64,000 bases of DNA, from contig NZ_CP054706.1 in assembly GCF_016495865.1 (NCBI RefSeq), positions 3,286,001 through 3,350,000 on the forward strand, read 5' to 3'. Below the pieces are notes generated by a model. It searched no databases, was not told the DNA's origin, and was given only the letters and a program-made list of their open reading frames with translations. Source of the stretch: Salicibibacter cibi (GTDB taxonomy: Bacteria > Bacillota > Bacilli > Bacillales > Marinococcaceae). Position 1 is the stretch's first letter. Each line of letters begins with the position of its first letter. The translations under genes were made by a program, and so were the position numbers. Shown in pieces: positions 1 to 9,353 of this stretch.

Positions 1-802
1 TTTCCTGTTCAAACTCCCATCAACTTGTATGACTCATTCCATTGTTATGGTAGCTTCTTTCCGTTTCACCGTCAATCGAACAGGCTTACACCAAAACGGT
101 CTCATCAAAAATCCAAATATAAGCAGTGCGTCCGGTGCTTCTCGTTTCCGAGAAAGACGCACCTTACTTCGATCAATAAATTGTTGCACTTTGACTTTAC
201 CCTACTTAGGGATTGTTGAACAACTTGCAGCTATCAGCTGAAGCCGGGATGCCAGAAGTGCAAGGTTTTTTTGCTTATAGGATGGATTTCCTTGCATCCA
301 GCTTTGACAACACCAACGAAAAATGCTTATGTGCCAGTTTTTTTTCGTTATTCAGCAGTCCCTACTTACACCGAACTTGCACCGTTTCTTCTACACCCAT
401 TCACCGCAGTGTATGGAAATCAAAATAATCGAAACTATTTACCTCCATCTGAAACGTTTATTACAACCCCGGTGTATTATTTCACCTATCAGGAATGCAT
501 TGGCACTCCACATCGTACCCCGAACCCTCGTTTTTTCCCCTTCATAGGTATGTTAAGATCGCTTAAAAGGAACTGTTGTGTCAAGGTGCCGTGAATAACT
601 ATATCCATCCAAACCTTTCTACCCTTTTCTTCACAACACTCTTTCTTTTTTCGTAAGTGCACGCGATTGTTGTCTTCTATCCACTTAATCGTTATAATTT
701 AAAGAGTGTGTTCATGAACGTCTCATATCAGTACATTTGCTTTTGGGTATATTTTGTAACACTAAGCGAACTCGTGCATTTTTACCAAAGGAGTCCTTAA
801 GC
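1..802. other. Intergenic region upstream of yutJ
   Basis: No convincing gene is seen left of yutJ. Short open frames exist but lack ribosome binding sites and overlap a repeat. Positions 209-362 hold a MITE copy, listed separately. The remainder is AT-leaning non-coding sequence. A ribosome binding site (AAAGGAG, about 787-793) precedes yutJ. Confidence 0.6.
209..362. mobile_element. MITE, 154-bp internally deleted copy
   Basis: Left end GGGATTGTTGAACAAC is an imperfect inverted match to the right end, which ends in GTTATTCAGCAGTCCC. The element is flanked on both sides by TACTTA (203-208 and 363-368), a clean 6-bp target duplication. Compared with the 285-bp copies it lacks the GC-rich centre; the deletion joins two TGCC-like sites. 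It encodes no protein. Confidence 0.8.
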
Positions 803-1885
803 ATGCGAAAACTTGTAATAGTAGGCGGCGGCTACGGCGGGATGAAAGTCATGCAACAATTGAGCACTAAAGATTTGCCCCACGACTACGAGATTATCCT
901 TGTAGATAAACTGCCCTATCACTGCTTTAAAACCGAATATTATGCGTTAGCTGCAGGCACCGAATCGGATCATGAAATCCGTGTACCTTTTCCAAAACAT
1001 GTTCGCCACCAATTCGGGACAGTGCAAAACATTGATCTCGCAGAGAAAAAAATAAGTATAACTACCGATCAAGCGAAGAGTGAAGTTCTGGAGTACGATA
1101 AAATCGTGATCGGTCTCGGGGCAACAGACAAGTATCATGGCGTTCCGGGTGCGAAAGAACATACATTTAGCATCCAAAGCATGGAAAATACCCGTCGTAC
1201 ATATGAAGCCATCAGCAATCTTCCTCCCCATTCCAGTGTTTCCGTTGTCGGGGCGGGTTTGTCAGGGGTAGAATTAGCTGCCGAGTTACGGGAAAGCAGG
1301 CATGACCTTAACATCCGTCTTTTTGACCGCGGGGAAACGATTTTGCCGATGTTCCCAAGGCGGCTGAGTACATACGTAACTTCTTGGTTTCAAAAACATG
1401 ACGTAGAAATCGTTAGCAATTCCGACATTACACGTGTTTCTGCCGATGCGCTCTACAACCATGACGAGCGAATCAAAGCAGATGCAGTGATCTGGACCGC
1501 CGGTGTACAACCCTCTAACGTCACCCGCGAATTGGACGTTGAAAAAGACGATAAAAAACAAATTATCCTCACCAAGCATCATCATATTCCGGATTATCCC
1601 GATGCCTTTGTCGTTGGAGACTGTGCGAGCCTTCCCCACGCCCCAAGCGCACAACTTGCGGAAAAACAGGGCGAGCAAATTGTTGACATCCTGAAACTGC
1701 AATGGAAAGGTGAAAAACTTCCGGACACAATGCCTGACTTAAAATTGAAAGGCACGCTTGGATCTCTTGGAAAGAAAAAAGGATTCGGCACGATGATGGG
1801 AGAAAAGGCTGCCGTCACCGGACGTGTTGCCCGCCTCTTAAAAAGTGGTGTTTTATGGATGTACAAGTACCATTCCGGTGTTTAA
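803..1885 (+). CDS. yutJ: NAD(P)/FAD-dependent oxidoreductase, NDH-2-like (YutJ family)
   Basis: A 360-residue pyridine nucleotide-disulfide oxidoreductase fold protein of the type II NADH dehydrogenase family, expected to pass electrons from NADH to quinone at the inner membrane face. The N-terminus carries a dinucleotide-binding GGGYGG motif (residues 8-13). A second, GAGLSG, lies near residue 160, and the FAD-contacting VVGDCAS motif is near residue 285. The ATG at 803 is chosen because AAAGGAG lies 9 bases upstream; an in-frame ATG at 737 has none. The neighbours yuzD and yutI reproduce the B. subtilis yutJ locus, which supports YutJ over the close paralogue YumB. A strong terminator follows directly. 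The electron acceptor cannot be told from sequence. Confidence 0.85.
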   Translation: MRKLVIVGGGYGGMKVMQQLSTKDLPHDYEIILVDKLPYHCFKTEYYALAAGTESDHEIRVPFPKHVRHQFGTVQNIDLAEKKISITTDQAKSEVLEYDKIVIGLGATDKYHGVPGAKEHTFSIQSMENTRRTYEAISNLPPHSSVSVVGAGLSGVELAAELRESRHDLNIRLFDRGETILPMFPRRLSTYVTSWFQKHDVEIVSNSDITRVSADALYNHDERIKADAVIWTAGVQPSNVTRELDVEKDDKKQIILTKHHHIPDYPDAFVVGDCASLPHAPSAQLAEKQGEQIVDILKLQWKGEKLPDTMPDLKLKGTLGSLGKKKGFGTMMGEKAAVTGRVARLLKSGVLWMYKYHSGV

Positions 1886-1888
1886 TAC

Positions 1889-1923
1889 AGCAGCTTACCT
1901 CTGGGAGGTGAGCTGCTTTTATT
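1889..1923. terminator. Bidirectional terminator between yutJ and yuzD
   Basis: A 13-bp stem (AGCAGCTTACCTC paired with GAGGTGAGCTGCT) around a TGG loop is followed by a T run. The yuzD stop codon lies in the T run, so the hairpin serves the yutJ end and may also serve yuzD. Confidence 0.85.
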
Positions 1924-2227
1924 TCGCCAAATGATCGATTTTTGAGTATATATCCTTCAATTTCGGATTCCCTTCGGCAACAACATCTCCATTAATGGCA
2001 ACCAACGGGTACATTCGATCATCTTCAATAATTTGGTAAGCAAATTCTTCATGCCCTGCTTTCGGATCCTCAATGTCAATATATTCAAAAGCCAAGGCTT
2101 GGTTCTCATATTTCCTGTTGAGCAACGCCTCCAACCAATCTTTCGTTTCCAAAGCCGAGGGTAAATTCACACAACTTGCACATTTTTTCTCAGCACCGTA
2201 TACGGTAATGGTGATTGACATATCCAT
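1919..2227 (-). CDS. yuzD: YuzD family protein (DUF1462), thioredoxin-like
   Basis: A 102-residue protein of the YuzD/DUF1462 family. The function is unknown; the fold is thioredoxin-like, with a CASC motif in the first 20 residues, so a redox or metal-linked role is plausible. The conserved tail EGNPKLKDIYS is present. The ATG at 2227 has AAGGAAGGGGG just upstream; a second ATG six bases later (2221) is also possible, and an upstream in-frame ATG at 2254 lies before the ribosome binding site. It sits between yutJ and the NifU-like yutI as in B. subtilis, on the opposite strand, which hints at a shared link to Fe-S or redox balance. Confidence 0.85.
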   Translation of the reverse strand: MDMSITITVYGAEKKCASCVNLPSALETKDWLEALLNRKYENQALAFEYIDIEDPKAGHEEFAYQIIEDDRMYPLVAINGDVVAEGNPKLKDIYSKIDHLAK

Positions 2228-2294
2228 GCCCCCTTCCTTATAATCATTGTACAACGATTTAGGATAAAGTGAAACTCAGGCAGATTGTTTTCAG

Positions 2295-2345
2295 CAAGCG
2301 AAGCTTCATCTTCAGATTTCTGACCTCTGGCTTCTGAAATCTGAT
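2295..2345. repeat. Short TCTGA/CTTC-type palindromic repeat
   Basis: The arms TCAGATTTC and GAAATCTGA form an inverted repeat within TTC/TGA-rich sequence. A related stretch occurs at 9217-9305. This resembles short dispersed intergenic repeats seen in many Bacillaceae; no function can be read from it. Confidence 0.5.
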
Positions 2346-2441
2346 CTTTGGAATAAGCACTTTTTCCATAAAGATAAGTCCCCATCATAGATTTTTAACG
2401 TTCTGGGTATTATAATAGGTGTTAAGAAAGGAGTGTTTGCA

Positions 2442-2684
2442 ATGACAGAAGCTGTAGGAGACATCACTGGCCAAGTACGGGAAGTACTCGAAAAACTTCG
2501 TCCATTCCTTCTTCGGGACGGCGGCGACGTCGAACTGGTCGAAGTGGAAGATGGCATTGTAAAACTACGTTTAATGGGTGCGTGCGGCACTTGCCCATCC
2601 TCAACGATTACATTAAAAGCCGGAATTGAACGGGCACTCACAGAAGAGGTTCCCGGTGTCACGGAAATCGAACAGGTCTTTTAG
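2442..2684 (+). CDS. yutI: NifU C-terminal domain-like Fe-S scaffold/carrier (YutI)
   Basis: An 80-residue protein consisting only of the NifU C-terminal (Nfu) domain, which binds a [4Fe-4S] cluster and passes it to apo-proteins. The cluster-binding CGTC motif lies in GACGTCPSS near residue 48. The conserved [12 protein letters not shown] segment precedes it. The ATG at 2442 follows AAAGGAG by 8 bases; an in-frame GTG at 2433 is less well placed. It probably works with the SUF machinery encoded at 25-30 kb in this window. A strong terminator follows immediately. Confidence 0.92.
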   Translation: MTEAVGDITGQVREVLEKLRPFLLRDGGDVELVEVEDGIVKLRLMGACGTCPSSTITLKAGIERALTEEVPGVTEIEQVF

Positions 2685-2693
2685 ACTTTATGT

Positions 2694-2724
2694 AAAAAAG
2701 CTCCGACAGTGTCGGAGCTTTTTT
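2694..2724. terminator. Bidirectional terminator between yutI and thrB
   Basis: A perfect stem, AAAAAAGCTCCGACA with its complement ending in TTTTTT, separates the convergent yutI and thrB genes and has A/T runs on both sides. Confidence 0.9.
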
Positions 2725-3647
2725 TAAAGTGAAGCGACGGATTTTTCGGTAGCACCATAGACCTCAACGCCGGCGGTTGCCGGATGGGCCGCTTCTACAT
2801 GATATTGGACATAATCCGTCTGTATCGCGGCCGCAATTTCCTTTCCACGCCCCAAAGGAGCCAGACATAATACCGTTGGTCCTGCCCCACTTAAAGCAGC
2901 TCCGTAAACACCATAATGTTTAACATCTCGGAGAGCTTCAAAAAGGCCGGGAATTAACGAGCCCCGATATGGATGATGGTAACGGTCATCGCCCATCATT
3001 TCCCCGACGAGGGACCAGTTTCCGGTTAACAAGGCGGCCACAAGCACATTCCCACATGCGCCCGCCTTTACTGCGTCCCGATACTTTAACGTTTCCGGCA
3101 ACACTTGCCTGGCTTCCGATGTGAGCAATTCATCACCGGGTATCATTAAAACAAGATCCACGTTCGGATTCGACTGCTCAACGATCCGCGTCTTGCTATC
3201 GGTGTGCATCCCAATGGTCAAACCGCCATACAGGCAAGCGCCCACGTTGTCCGGATGTCCTTCCAAAATGCTTGCAAAACGTAGCTTTTCTTCTTTTGCC
3301 AAATCCAGCTCCAACAGACGATCAGCAAGTTCAATCGCCGCGATAATGGCAGCAGCACTGCTGCCAAGTCCGCGTGCCAAAGGGATGTCTGACGTCATAT
3401 GGATGTGGCATGGGGGGAGCGCCTTTTTTCTCGTTGCTGCCATTGCACGCGCTACTTGGTAAACCATGTTCCCCTTCCCTGTCGGGATCCCTTCAAGCTG
3501 AGAGGAAGAAGTTGTGAACATCCAACTATCTGCGTCATACACCTCTAATGTCAAGTAGCGATCGACGGCCAAGCCGACCGAATCAAACCCCGGCCCAAGG
3601 TTTGCGGAACTGGCCGGCACATGGATCGTCATTCGCTTTTCATCCAT
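2724..3647 (-). CDS. thrB: Homoserine kinase
   Basis: Homoserine kinase of the GHMP family, 307 residues, converts homoserine to O-phosphohomoserine in threonine synthesis. The N-terminal [13 protein letters not shown] motif is followed by the ATP-binding [12 protein letters not shown] loop (residues 89-100). The late SGAGPTVL motif is also present. The ATG at 3647 overlaps the end of thrC by eight bases, typical of translational coupling. It is the last gene of hom-thrC-thrB and ends in the bidirectional terminator shared with yutI. Confidence 0.95.
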   Translation of the reverse strand: MDEKRMTIHVPASSANLGPGFDSVGLAVDRYLTLEVYDADSWMFTTSSSQLEGIPTGKGNMVYQVARAMAATRKKALPPCHIHMTSDIPLARGLGSSAAAIIAAIELADRLLELDLAKEEKLRFASILEGHPDNVGACLYGGLTIGMHTDSKTRIVEQSNPNVDLVLMIPGDELLTSEARQVLPETLKYRDAVKAGACGNVLVAALLTGNWSLVGEMMGDDRYHHPYRGSLIPGLFEALRDVKHYGVYGAALSGAGPTVLCLAPLGRGKEIAAAIQTDYVQYHVEAAHPATAGVEVYGATEKSVASL

Positions 3648-4716
3648 GAGATCCCGCCCCCTCTTTCTGTTGCAAATGGGAAAGAAACGCTCCGGTTTCA
3701 TTCGGGATTCGAATCGGGGCTATATCATTCGTGTCAAGTGCGGTCGACGGGTCTTTCAGGCCATTGCCCGTGAGCACACAAGCGACCGTGCTTCCTTTTT
3801 TAATCTCCCCGGTTGCGATTTTTTTCTGCAAACCTGCGAGCGAAGCACAGGAAGCGGGTTCCGCGAAAACACCTTCGGTTTTTGCGAGGCCGCGATAAGC
3901 AGCAACAATTTCCTTATCCGTAACGGCATCAAACCCTCCGCCCGCTTGCTTCACCGATTCGAGCGCTGCCGACCAACTGGCGGGGTTGCCAATCCGTATC
4001 GCCGTCGCCAACGTCTCCGGATCCCGAACCGCTTTATTTTGCACAATCGCAGCTGCCCCTTCTGCTTCAAAGCCGAACAATTGAGGTTGGCCGGTGCCAT
4101 TAGCTTCATCGTATTCCTTAAATCCCTTCCCGTAAGAAGTGATATTTCCCGCATTCCCAACCGGGATGCACAACACATCCGGCGCTTTGCCCAGTGCGTC
4201 ACAGATCTCAAATGCGCCTGTTTTTTGTCCTTCGACCCGGTAAGGGTTGACGGAATTGACGAGCGTAACATCTTCTTTTTCGCTTACATCGCGAACCATG
4301 TCCAATGCCTGGTCAAAATTCCCTTCGATTTCAAATACTTCCGCCCCGTACATGCTTGCTTGCGCCAACTTCCCGAGCGCAACTTTTCCTTTCGGTATCA
4401 CAACGATCGTACGTAACCCCGCGCGGGTTCCGTAGGCCGCGGCCGCCGCAGATGTGTTGCCTGTCGAGGCGCAAATGATGGCTTTGCTTCCCGCTTGTTT
4501 CGCTTTTGCAACCGCCATTACCATGCCGCGGTCTTTAAAAGACCCGGTTGGATTTACACCTTCGGTTTTCACATATATATTTACCCCCCATTCTTCCGAC
4601 AATGCCGGAAGATGGATCAAAGGCGTATCCCCCTCGTGCAGAGTAAGCATTGGCGTCGCCGATGTCACCGGCAGATAGTTTTTATACGAGTGCAAGATCC
4701 CTTTGTTCGGGGACAT
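3640..4716 (-). CDS. thrC: Threonine synthase
   Basis: PLP-dependent threonine synthase, 358 residues, converts O-phosphohomoserine to threonine. The Schiff-base lysine is Lys61 in TGSFKDRGM, and the phosphate-binding region lies around PVGNAGNIT. The start is unusual: the ATG at 4716 lies 35 bases inside the 3' end of hom, but AAGGAGGAG stands right before it. The N-terminus [13 protein letters not shown] aligns with known ThrC proteins, so the long overlap appears real. It is the middle gene of the hom-thrC-thrB operon. Confidence 0.95.
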   Translation of the reverse strand: MSPNKGILHSYKNYLPVTSATPMLTLHEGDTPLIHLPALSEEWGVNIYVKTEGVNPTGSFKDRGMVMAVAKAKQAGSKAIICASTGNTSAAAAAYGTRAGLRTIVVIPKGKVALGKLAQASMYGAEVFEIEGNFDQALDMVRDVSEKEDVTLVNSVNPYRVEGQKTGAFEICDALGKAPDVLCIPVGNAGNITSYGKGFKEYDEANGTGQPQLFGFEAEGAAAIVQNKAVRDPETLATAIRIGNPASWSAALESVKQAGGGFDAVTDKEIVAAYRGLAKTEGVFAEPASCASLAGLQKKIATGEIKKGSTVACVLTGNGLKDPSTALDTNDIAPIRIPNETGAFLSHLQQKEGAGSHG

Positions 4717-6016
4717 CAGCTTCTCCTCCTTCTACGCGATAACGGCTTTTTACCGTCTCAACGACGTCCAGGTTCTCTATATCGTTGATAATTTGTTCAA
4801 AGTTCGTACGGCTTGTTTCGTGGGTGACCATGACGACTTCCGCCAATTCTTCCGATTCCATTGGCAGCTGGATGAGTTTTTCAAAACTTACTTTGTTCGA
4901 CGTGAAAACGGAAGTGAGTGATTTAAACGCTCCCGCTACATCGCGGACATGAAGACGAATGAAATATTTTGCGCGGATGTCTTCTTCTTTTTTCAAAACG
5001 GTTTCCGATTTGTCTGCCACGTTCACCTGTGTCGCGGCCCCCAAACGAATCTGGCGGATAACACTCATCACATCGGAAACAACCGCTGTAGCGGTAGGGA
5101 GCGAACCCGCGCCCGGCCCATAAAACATCGTCTCTCCGACCGCTTCCCCGTAGACGTAAACGGCATTGTATTCATCGTGAACAGAAGCAAGGGGATGGTC
5201 TTCCGGAATAAACACAGGCTCCACAGACACCTCGATCCCTTCTTCATTTCTGTGGGCAATCCCGATCAATTTTAACGTATATCCCAATTGTTGGCCGAAA
5301 TCAATATCTTCGGCAGTGACTGCGTTCATCCCTTTAAGGTAAACGTCATCCAGCCGGACGGAAGCAGAAAAACCCAGCCGTGCCAAAATCACCATTTTTC
5401 TGGCCGCATCCAATCCTTCCAGGTCAGCAGTAGGATCACTTTCGGCAAAGCCTTGATCCTTCGCCTGTTGCAACGCTTCATCATAGCCAAGTTCTTCTTT
5501 CGTCATCTTCGTGAGCATATAATTCGTCGTGCCGTTTACAATCCCAATCATTTTCGTAATTCGGTCCGATGCCAATCCTTCCGTTAGTGACCGCAAAATC
5601 GGGATGCCTCCGGCAACGCTGGCTTCGTAAAGAAATTCCGCGTTATTCTCTTCGGCCAGGCTCAAGAGCTCATCCCCATGCAGCGCAATTAAATCTTTAT
5701 TTGCACTTACGATATGCTTTTTGTTTCTTAATGCCTTTTCAATGTATTGTTTGGCTTCATCGATCCCGCCCATCACTTCAATGACAAGATCGATGTTCGG
5801 ATCATCCAGCACATCCTCCGCCTTTGTTGTTACCATTTCTTTGTTGACGTTCTCGCCGCGTTGTTTTTCCAAATCACGAACGAGCACCTTCCGAACGGAT
5901 ACGTCCGTGGCGCCCGTCTTTGCGATCAATTCTTTTTTATGATGGTTTAGTATATGAATAATTCCGTTTCCTACCGTTCCGAGTCCTAATAACCCGATTT
6001 CGATGTTATTTTTCAT
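4682..6016 (-). CDS. hom: Homoserine dehydrogenase
   Basis: Homoserine dehydrogenase, 444 residues, reduces aspartate semialdehyde to homoserine, the branch point to threonine and methionine. The nucleotide-binding GLGTVG motif lies at residues 11-16. The catalytic domain follows ([12 protein letters not shown]). A C-terminal ACT domain from about residue 350 is the usual site of threonine feedback. The ATG at 6016 is used rather than the adjacent TTG because of its spacing to AAAGGGG. It is the first gene of the operon, with a sigma-A-like promoter at 6090-6118. Confidence 0.95.
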   Translation of the reverse strand: MKNNIEIGLLGLGTVGNGIIHILNHHKKELIAKTGATDVSVRKVLVRDLEKQRGENVNKEMVTTKAEDVLDDPNIDLVIEVMGGIDEAKQYIEKALRNKKHIVSANKDLIALHGDELLSLAEENNAEFLYEASVAGGIPILRSLTEGLASDRITKMIGIVNGTTNYMLTKMTKEELGYDEALQQAKDQGFAESDPTADLEGLDAARKMVILARLGFSASVRLDDVYLKGMNAVTAEDIDFGQQLGYTLKLIGIAHRNEEGIEVSVEPVFIPEDHPLASVHDEYNAVYVYGEAVGETMFYGPGAGSLPTATAVVSDVMSVIRQIRLGAATQVNVADKSETVLKKEEDIRAKYFIRLHVRDVAGAFKSLTSVFTSNKVSFEKLIQLPMESEELAEVVMVTHETSRTNFEQIINDIENLDVVETVKSRYRVEGGEADVPEQRDLALV

Positions 6017-6089
6017 CAATATCTACCCCTTTACCCACACCGTTGTTATTTGTTTATCCGTGAAAAACAAATGTCTTTTTACTACGGAC

Positions 6090-6118
6090 ATTATAGTTGT
6101 TCTTTGCAAAAATAACAA
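6090..6118 (-). promoter_or_regulatory. Sigma-A-type promoter for hom-thrC-thrB
   Basis: On the minus strand TTGTTA (6113-6118) and TATAAT (6090-6095) are separated by 17 bases, about 75 bases before the hom start. No riboswitch or T-box sequence is visible in the short leader. Confidence 0.65.
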
Positions 6119-6197
6119 GGGAAAATCCTTTATTCAAACGTTTTTACATAAAAAAATTTAGAAACGGCAACGAATAAACGGAAAAGATGATCCGCCC

Positions 6198-7211
6198 TTA
6201 GTAAATGAATGCACGGTCTCTCATAAACCAATGGCCTTCCGATGCTCCCGGGAGTGTATCGAGCAAACATTGCGACATACGTTTCATGTACCGTTCCTCA
6301 CGTTCCAATAACTGTTCAAATTGTGCTTCTTCCACTTCCGAACGACCTTCATTTGTTCCTTCATTCAAATAGTGTTCTTCCATCAGTTCCACATAAGTTA
6401 ACGGGAATAACAACCTTGCTCCAACGAGCGCCCACATTTGGGGCTGTATCGATTGGCCGCGGGTGTACGCTTCCAGAAACTCCGTCGCTAAGGCTAAATC
6501 ATCTTGTTCATAACAATGGCGGAGGCACTCTCCTACATCCCGGGCAGGATGATCGTAAACAAATGACAAAGGAAGTTTCACTTGCGTTCGATTTTCATCG
6601 GCAACCATCCAAGCTCCCGGCTTGAATCGCGTATGGTTCACCGTGCCAAGGTATGGAGACAGGGTATGCTCGTGCCCCTCCTCGACGAGCCATTGCATAG
6701 CCGTTTCCGCCCTTCCGAGATAATAGGGAAACGTGTACAAAAATTGTTGGTCAAAAGCCGTCTTTTGGAATCGTTGATCAACAGTTCGATGATATGCTTC
6801 CAATTGCTCGATTCTCGTTTCCCAAAAGTCAAGCCAGTGTCCATATAAATGCAGGTCATTCACCTCGGGAACCCATCCCTTTCCCGATTCATGCATCATT
6901 GCCAACGTCTCTCCTTCGGATAAACCTGAGCGGTCCTCTTCCTCGGGAAATTGAAAAAGGAGCTGTTGCACCCCATCGACACGGGTCACTGCGTTGCCGC
7001 CCATATCAGTCACTAGTTCGGCAATTTGGGGAACCCCCTTGACTTTCAACCGTTCTGCCCATTCCAATTGTACCCATAAGTGATCATGCCGGCGCAACGA
7101 AGGCATAAGGACATAATATCGATTGCCTGACCGAAACCCTTCGTATTGACCAAATTGATACTTTTCGTCACAATAAAGTCCATATTGGTCATAAATATTT
7201 TTTTCAAACAT
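6198..7211 (-). CDS. yutH: Spore coat-associated kinase-like protein YutH
   Basis: A 337-residue member of the YutH/CotS group of aminoglycoside phosphotransferase-like proteins found with the spore coat. The aligned features are a tyrosine-rich N-terminus (FEKNIYDQYGLY), a predicted kinase-like fold and a long C-terminal helical region. Canonical catalytic kinase motifs are hard to see, so it may be a pseudokinase. The ATG at 7211 has GGGGGTG just upstream; earlier in-frame starts at 7247 lack a binding site. Its position next to yutG and yutF matches B. subtilis. A role in coat assembly is inferred from the family. Confidence 0.8.
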   Translation of the reverse strand: MFEKNIYDQYGLYCDEKYQFGQYEGFRSGNRYYVLMPSLRRHDHLWVQLEWAERLKVKGVPQIAELVTDMGGNAVTRVDGVQQLLFQFPEEEDRSGLSEGETLAMMHESGKGWVPEVNDLHLYGHWLDFWETRIEQLEAYHRTVDQRFQKTAFDQQFLYTFPYYLGRAETAMQWLVEEGHEHTLSPYLGTVNHTRFKPGAWMVADENRTQVKLPLSFVYDHPARDVGECLRHCYEQDDLALATEFLEAYTRGQSIQPQMWALVGARLLFPLTYVELMEEHYLNEGTNEGRSEVEEAQFEQLLEREERYMKRMSQCLLDTLPGASEGHWFMRDRAFIY

Positions 7212-7326
7212 TCCAGGCACCCCCATCTTCCTATCAGTGTATGGCAAATGGGGGCGATCTAGTCATCGCAGTTCCTTGCCAAGAAACGTTGAATAAAATA
7301 TTGAAGACAGGAAGGGAGAAAATAAA

Positions 7327-7809
7327 ATGATATCAACGGAGATAGCTATCCATACGTTGGAGGAGAGAGGCGTTACCATTAAAGATATCGCCGAACTCGT
7401 CTATGAATTGCAATCCCCTTACATCCATGACTTAACAAAAGATACGTGTGCAGCCAACATCAAAGCCGTGCTTGGTAAGCGCGAGGTGCAAAACGCTTTA
7501 TTAACAGGAATCGAACTTGACCGCCTTGCCGAAGAAAAAAAATTGAGTTCCCCGCTTCAGGAAATCATCGCTGCAGATGAGGGGCTATACGGCATCGATG
7601 AAATCATTGCTTTGGCCATCGTAAACGTATATGGTTCAATCGGGCTCACCAATTTCGGTTATGTCGATAAAATAAAGCCGGGAATCATCGCCGAACTTAA
7701 CGATCATGAACAAACGAAGTGCCACACGTTTCTCGATGATATCGTGGGCGCGATCGCGGCAGCTGCTTCCAGCCGCCTTGCCCATTCCAGCAAAGGCGTT
7801 GAGGGTTAA
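7327..7809 (+). CDS. yutG: PgpA-related phosphatidylglycerophosphatase-like protein YutG
   Basis: A 160-residue protein of the PgpA superfamily (YutG subgroup). PgpA enzymes dephosphorylate phosphatidylglycerol phosphate, but YutG members are soluble and lack the long membrane segments of E. coli PgpA. The sequence has the conserved YGSIGLTNFGYVDK and HTFLDDIVGAIAAAA blocks, with Asp residues likely to bind metal. GGGAG precedes the ATG. It converges on yutF, leaving nine bases between stop codons. The substrate is not certain. Confidence 0.8.
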   Translation: MISTEIAIHTLEERGVTIKDIAELVYELQSPYIHDLTKDTCAANIKAVLGKREVQNALLTGIELDRLAEEKKLSSPLQEIIAADEGLYGIDEIIALAIVNVYGSIGLTNFGYVDKIKPGIIAELNDHEQTKCHTFLDDIVGAIAAAASSRLAHSSKGVEG

Positions 7810-7818
7810 GCTTCACCT

Positions 7819-8595
7819 TTATCGTTCGAGCAGCGAGGCGTCCAGTTTCTCAATGGAAAACGTAGGCTTTTCCTCTTTTCCGGCAAGTGCTGCAGCTCTC
7901 GTTACCCCGGTATCCACATGCAACGTTGGAACGCCGGCTTGAAGGCCCGCAAGCATGTCCGTATCATAGTTGTCACCGATGAGCAGTGTTTCGGCTTTTG
8001 TGGTTTTTAAGATGGATAATGATTGTTCTACGATCCACTGCTCCGGTTTCCCGACAAACGTCGGTGCGGAGTCGCTCGCTTTTGCAATCGCGGCCACTAT
8101 TGACCCATTCCCCGGCATATAGCCATTTTCCGTTGGAATGGCATTATCTGCATTGGTGGCGAGCAACGTCGCGCCATTAAGAAGGGCAGTCTGTGCTTTT
8201 GCCAGTTTGTCATAGGTGAAGAATCGATCAATCCCGGCAATCACAACATGGGGGTTACGGTCCGTAAAATGCACTCCAATCTCTTCCAACGCGCGGACAA
8301 GTCCCCGTGACCCAATCACATAGGCACGTACGGGCCAATGCCAATGTTCACGCACGTAAGCAGCCATGGCCAGACTGCTCGTATAGATATGCCCGGAAGT
8401 CGACGGCACATTCATTCGCTTGAGCTTTTCAGCGATTTCTGCCGGTGTTCGGGAGGAATTGTTCGTCAAAAATACATAGGGGATTTGCCGATCGACAAGG
8501 GCATGCACAAAAGCGGCACTTTCCTCTATAACCTCTTTTCCCTTATAGATCGTTCCGTCCAAATCAATGATAAATCCTCGATAAGATGCTAACAT
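7819..8595 (-). CDS. yutF: HAD-superfamily phosphatase YutF (NagD-like)
   Basis: A 258-residue type IIA HAD hydrolase of the NagD-like/TIGR01457 family. Motif I is IDLDGTIYKG near the N-terminus, motif II is LTNNSSRTP, and the C-terminal motif is LLIGDNYDTDM. Family members dephosphorylate small sugar or nucleotide phosphates; the physiological substrate is unknown. The ATG at 8595 (MLASYRGF) matches family N-termini and has correct spacing to GAAAGG, while the preceding GTG and ATG overlap the end of yutE. It is probably coupled to yutE. Confidence 0.88.
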   Translation of the reverse strand: MLASYRGFIIDLDGTIYKGKEVIEESAAFVHALVDRQIPYVFLTNNSSRTPAEIAEKLKRMNVPSTSGHIYTSSLAMAAYVREHWHWPVRAYVIGSRGLVRALEEIGVHFTDRNPHVVIAGIDRFFTYDKLAKAQTALLNGATLLATNADNAIPTENGYMPGNGSIVAAIAKASDSAPTFVGKPEQWIVEQSLSILKTTKAETLLIGDNYDTDMLAGLQAGVPTLHVDTGVTRAAALAGKEEKPTFSIEKLDASLLER

Positions 8596-8600
8596 GCCCA

Positions 8601-9047
8601 TCACCTTTCATCCGGCAAAAATGCTGATACCGGTCCAAGCTCTTCCTCTAAATAAACCCGTACCGCATTCGGAAAATGTTCCATCTCCCGTTGATGCGCC
8701 CGTATTGTTGCCTCTATCTCCTCATGATTGACATTCAGGTAATCGTTCACGAGCGTTTTTCGCCAACGGAGCACGCTTTGTAATGCGTTTGCCGTTTGTT
8801 TCCCGATCACTTGCTCATCCTCAAGAATATCTATAATATCGCTATACCCTCCGGGGTCTCTCATAATAAAACCGTCAATCATTTGATTGCCAACATCAAT
8901 CATCGCTTCCAACCAACAATGGGCCATGCGTTCCAGCGCCATTTTTTCCAAGGGCTCGACCCATTCGTTTTGGTCGCGAAATGTCTTCAACAATTTTTCC
9001 ATATATTGGAGCCGTTTTTCAAGCAACGTCCGGTCGACGAAATACAT
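8601..9047 (-). CDS. yutE: DUF86 (HepT-like) family protein YutE
   Basis: A 148-residue helical protein of the DUF86/HepT superfamily, housekeeping YutE branch. Conserved family blocks include GNQMIDGFIMRDPG and DIIDILEDE. The HEPN RNase motif (R, four to six residues, then H) of HepT toxins is not present; the equivalent stretch reads RKTLVNDY, so RNase activity is doubtful. No MntA-type nucleotidyltransferase partner is adjacent, unlike true HepT loci. It lies directly before yutF with overlapping translation signals. AAGAGGTG precedes the ATG. Confidence 0.8.
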   Translation of the reverse strand: MYFVDRTLLEKRLQYMEKLLKTFRDQNEWVEPLEKMALERMAHCWLEAMIDVGNQMIDGFIMRDPGGYSDIIDILEDEQVIGKQTANALQSVLRWRKTLVNDYLNVNHEEIEATIRAHQREMEHFPNAVRVYLEEELGPVSAFLPDER

Positions 9048-9199
9048 ACCGATTCACCTCTTACCATTATTATGCCTAGTTTAACACAATGTCGAACCGT
9101 GAAAAGGAAACATTTCAAAGCCACTATCAATAGTGTTAGGATGAAGTGAAGTTTCCACTAGAGCGAGTTATTTTCACCCCTCTCTGGATAAGAGATGCT

Positions 9200-9312
9200 G
9201 GTCGCCCGCATAGACGGAAGTCGGATTTCAGATTCCAGAGGTCGGAAAAGGTTTTTTCAGGATCTTCCGATTTCCGGCTTCTGATCACTGACTTCCGAAA
9301 CAGCGGGCGCTT
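9200..9312. repeat. Imperfect inverted repeat, GCCCGC...CGGAAGTC ends
   Basis: Two arms (GCCCGCATAGACGGAAGTC and, inverted, GCCCGCTGTTTCGGAAGTC) enclose about 70 bases rich in TTCCG/CAGATT words. The layout is like a small non-autonomous element, but no target duplication was found. The inner sequence is related to 2295-2345. Confidence 0.5.
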
Positions 9313-9353
9313 ACCACCGGGATAAAAGGTGATCAAAATGGAGGAGATTAGAT

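Noticed and set aside
1..200. Weak similarity to 31351-31536 (both can encode GLHQNG)
   Set aside because: Similarity is too short and patchy to support a repeat or gene relic without alignment tools.
6017..6197. T-box or riboswitch before hom
   Set aside because: No T-box sequence (AGGGTGGNACCGCG-like), specifier stem or known aptamer core is visible in the leader.
8601..9047. MntA-HepT toxin-antitoxin pair
   Set aside because: YutE belongs to the housekeeping branch, lacks the R-x4-6-H motif and has no nucleotidyltransferase partner.
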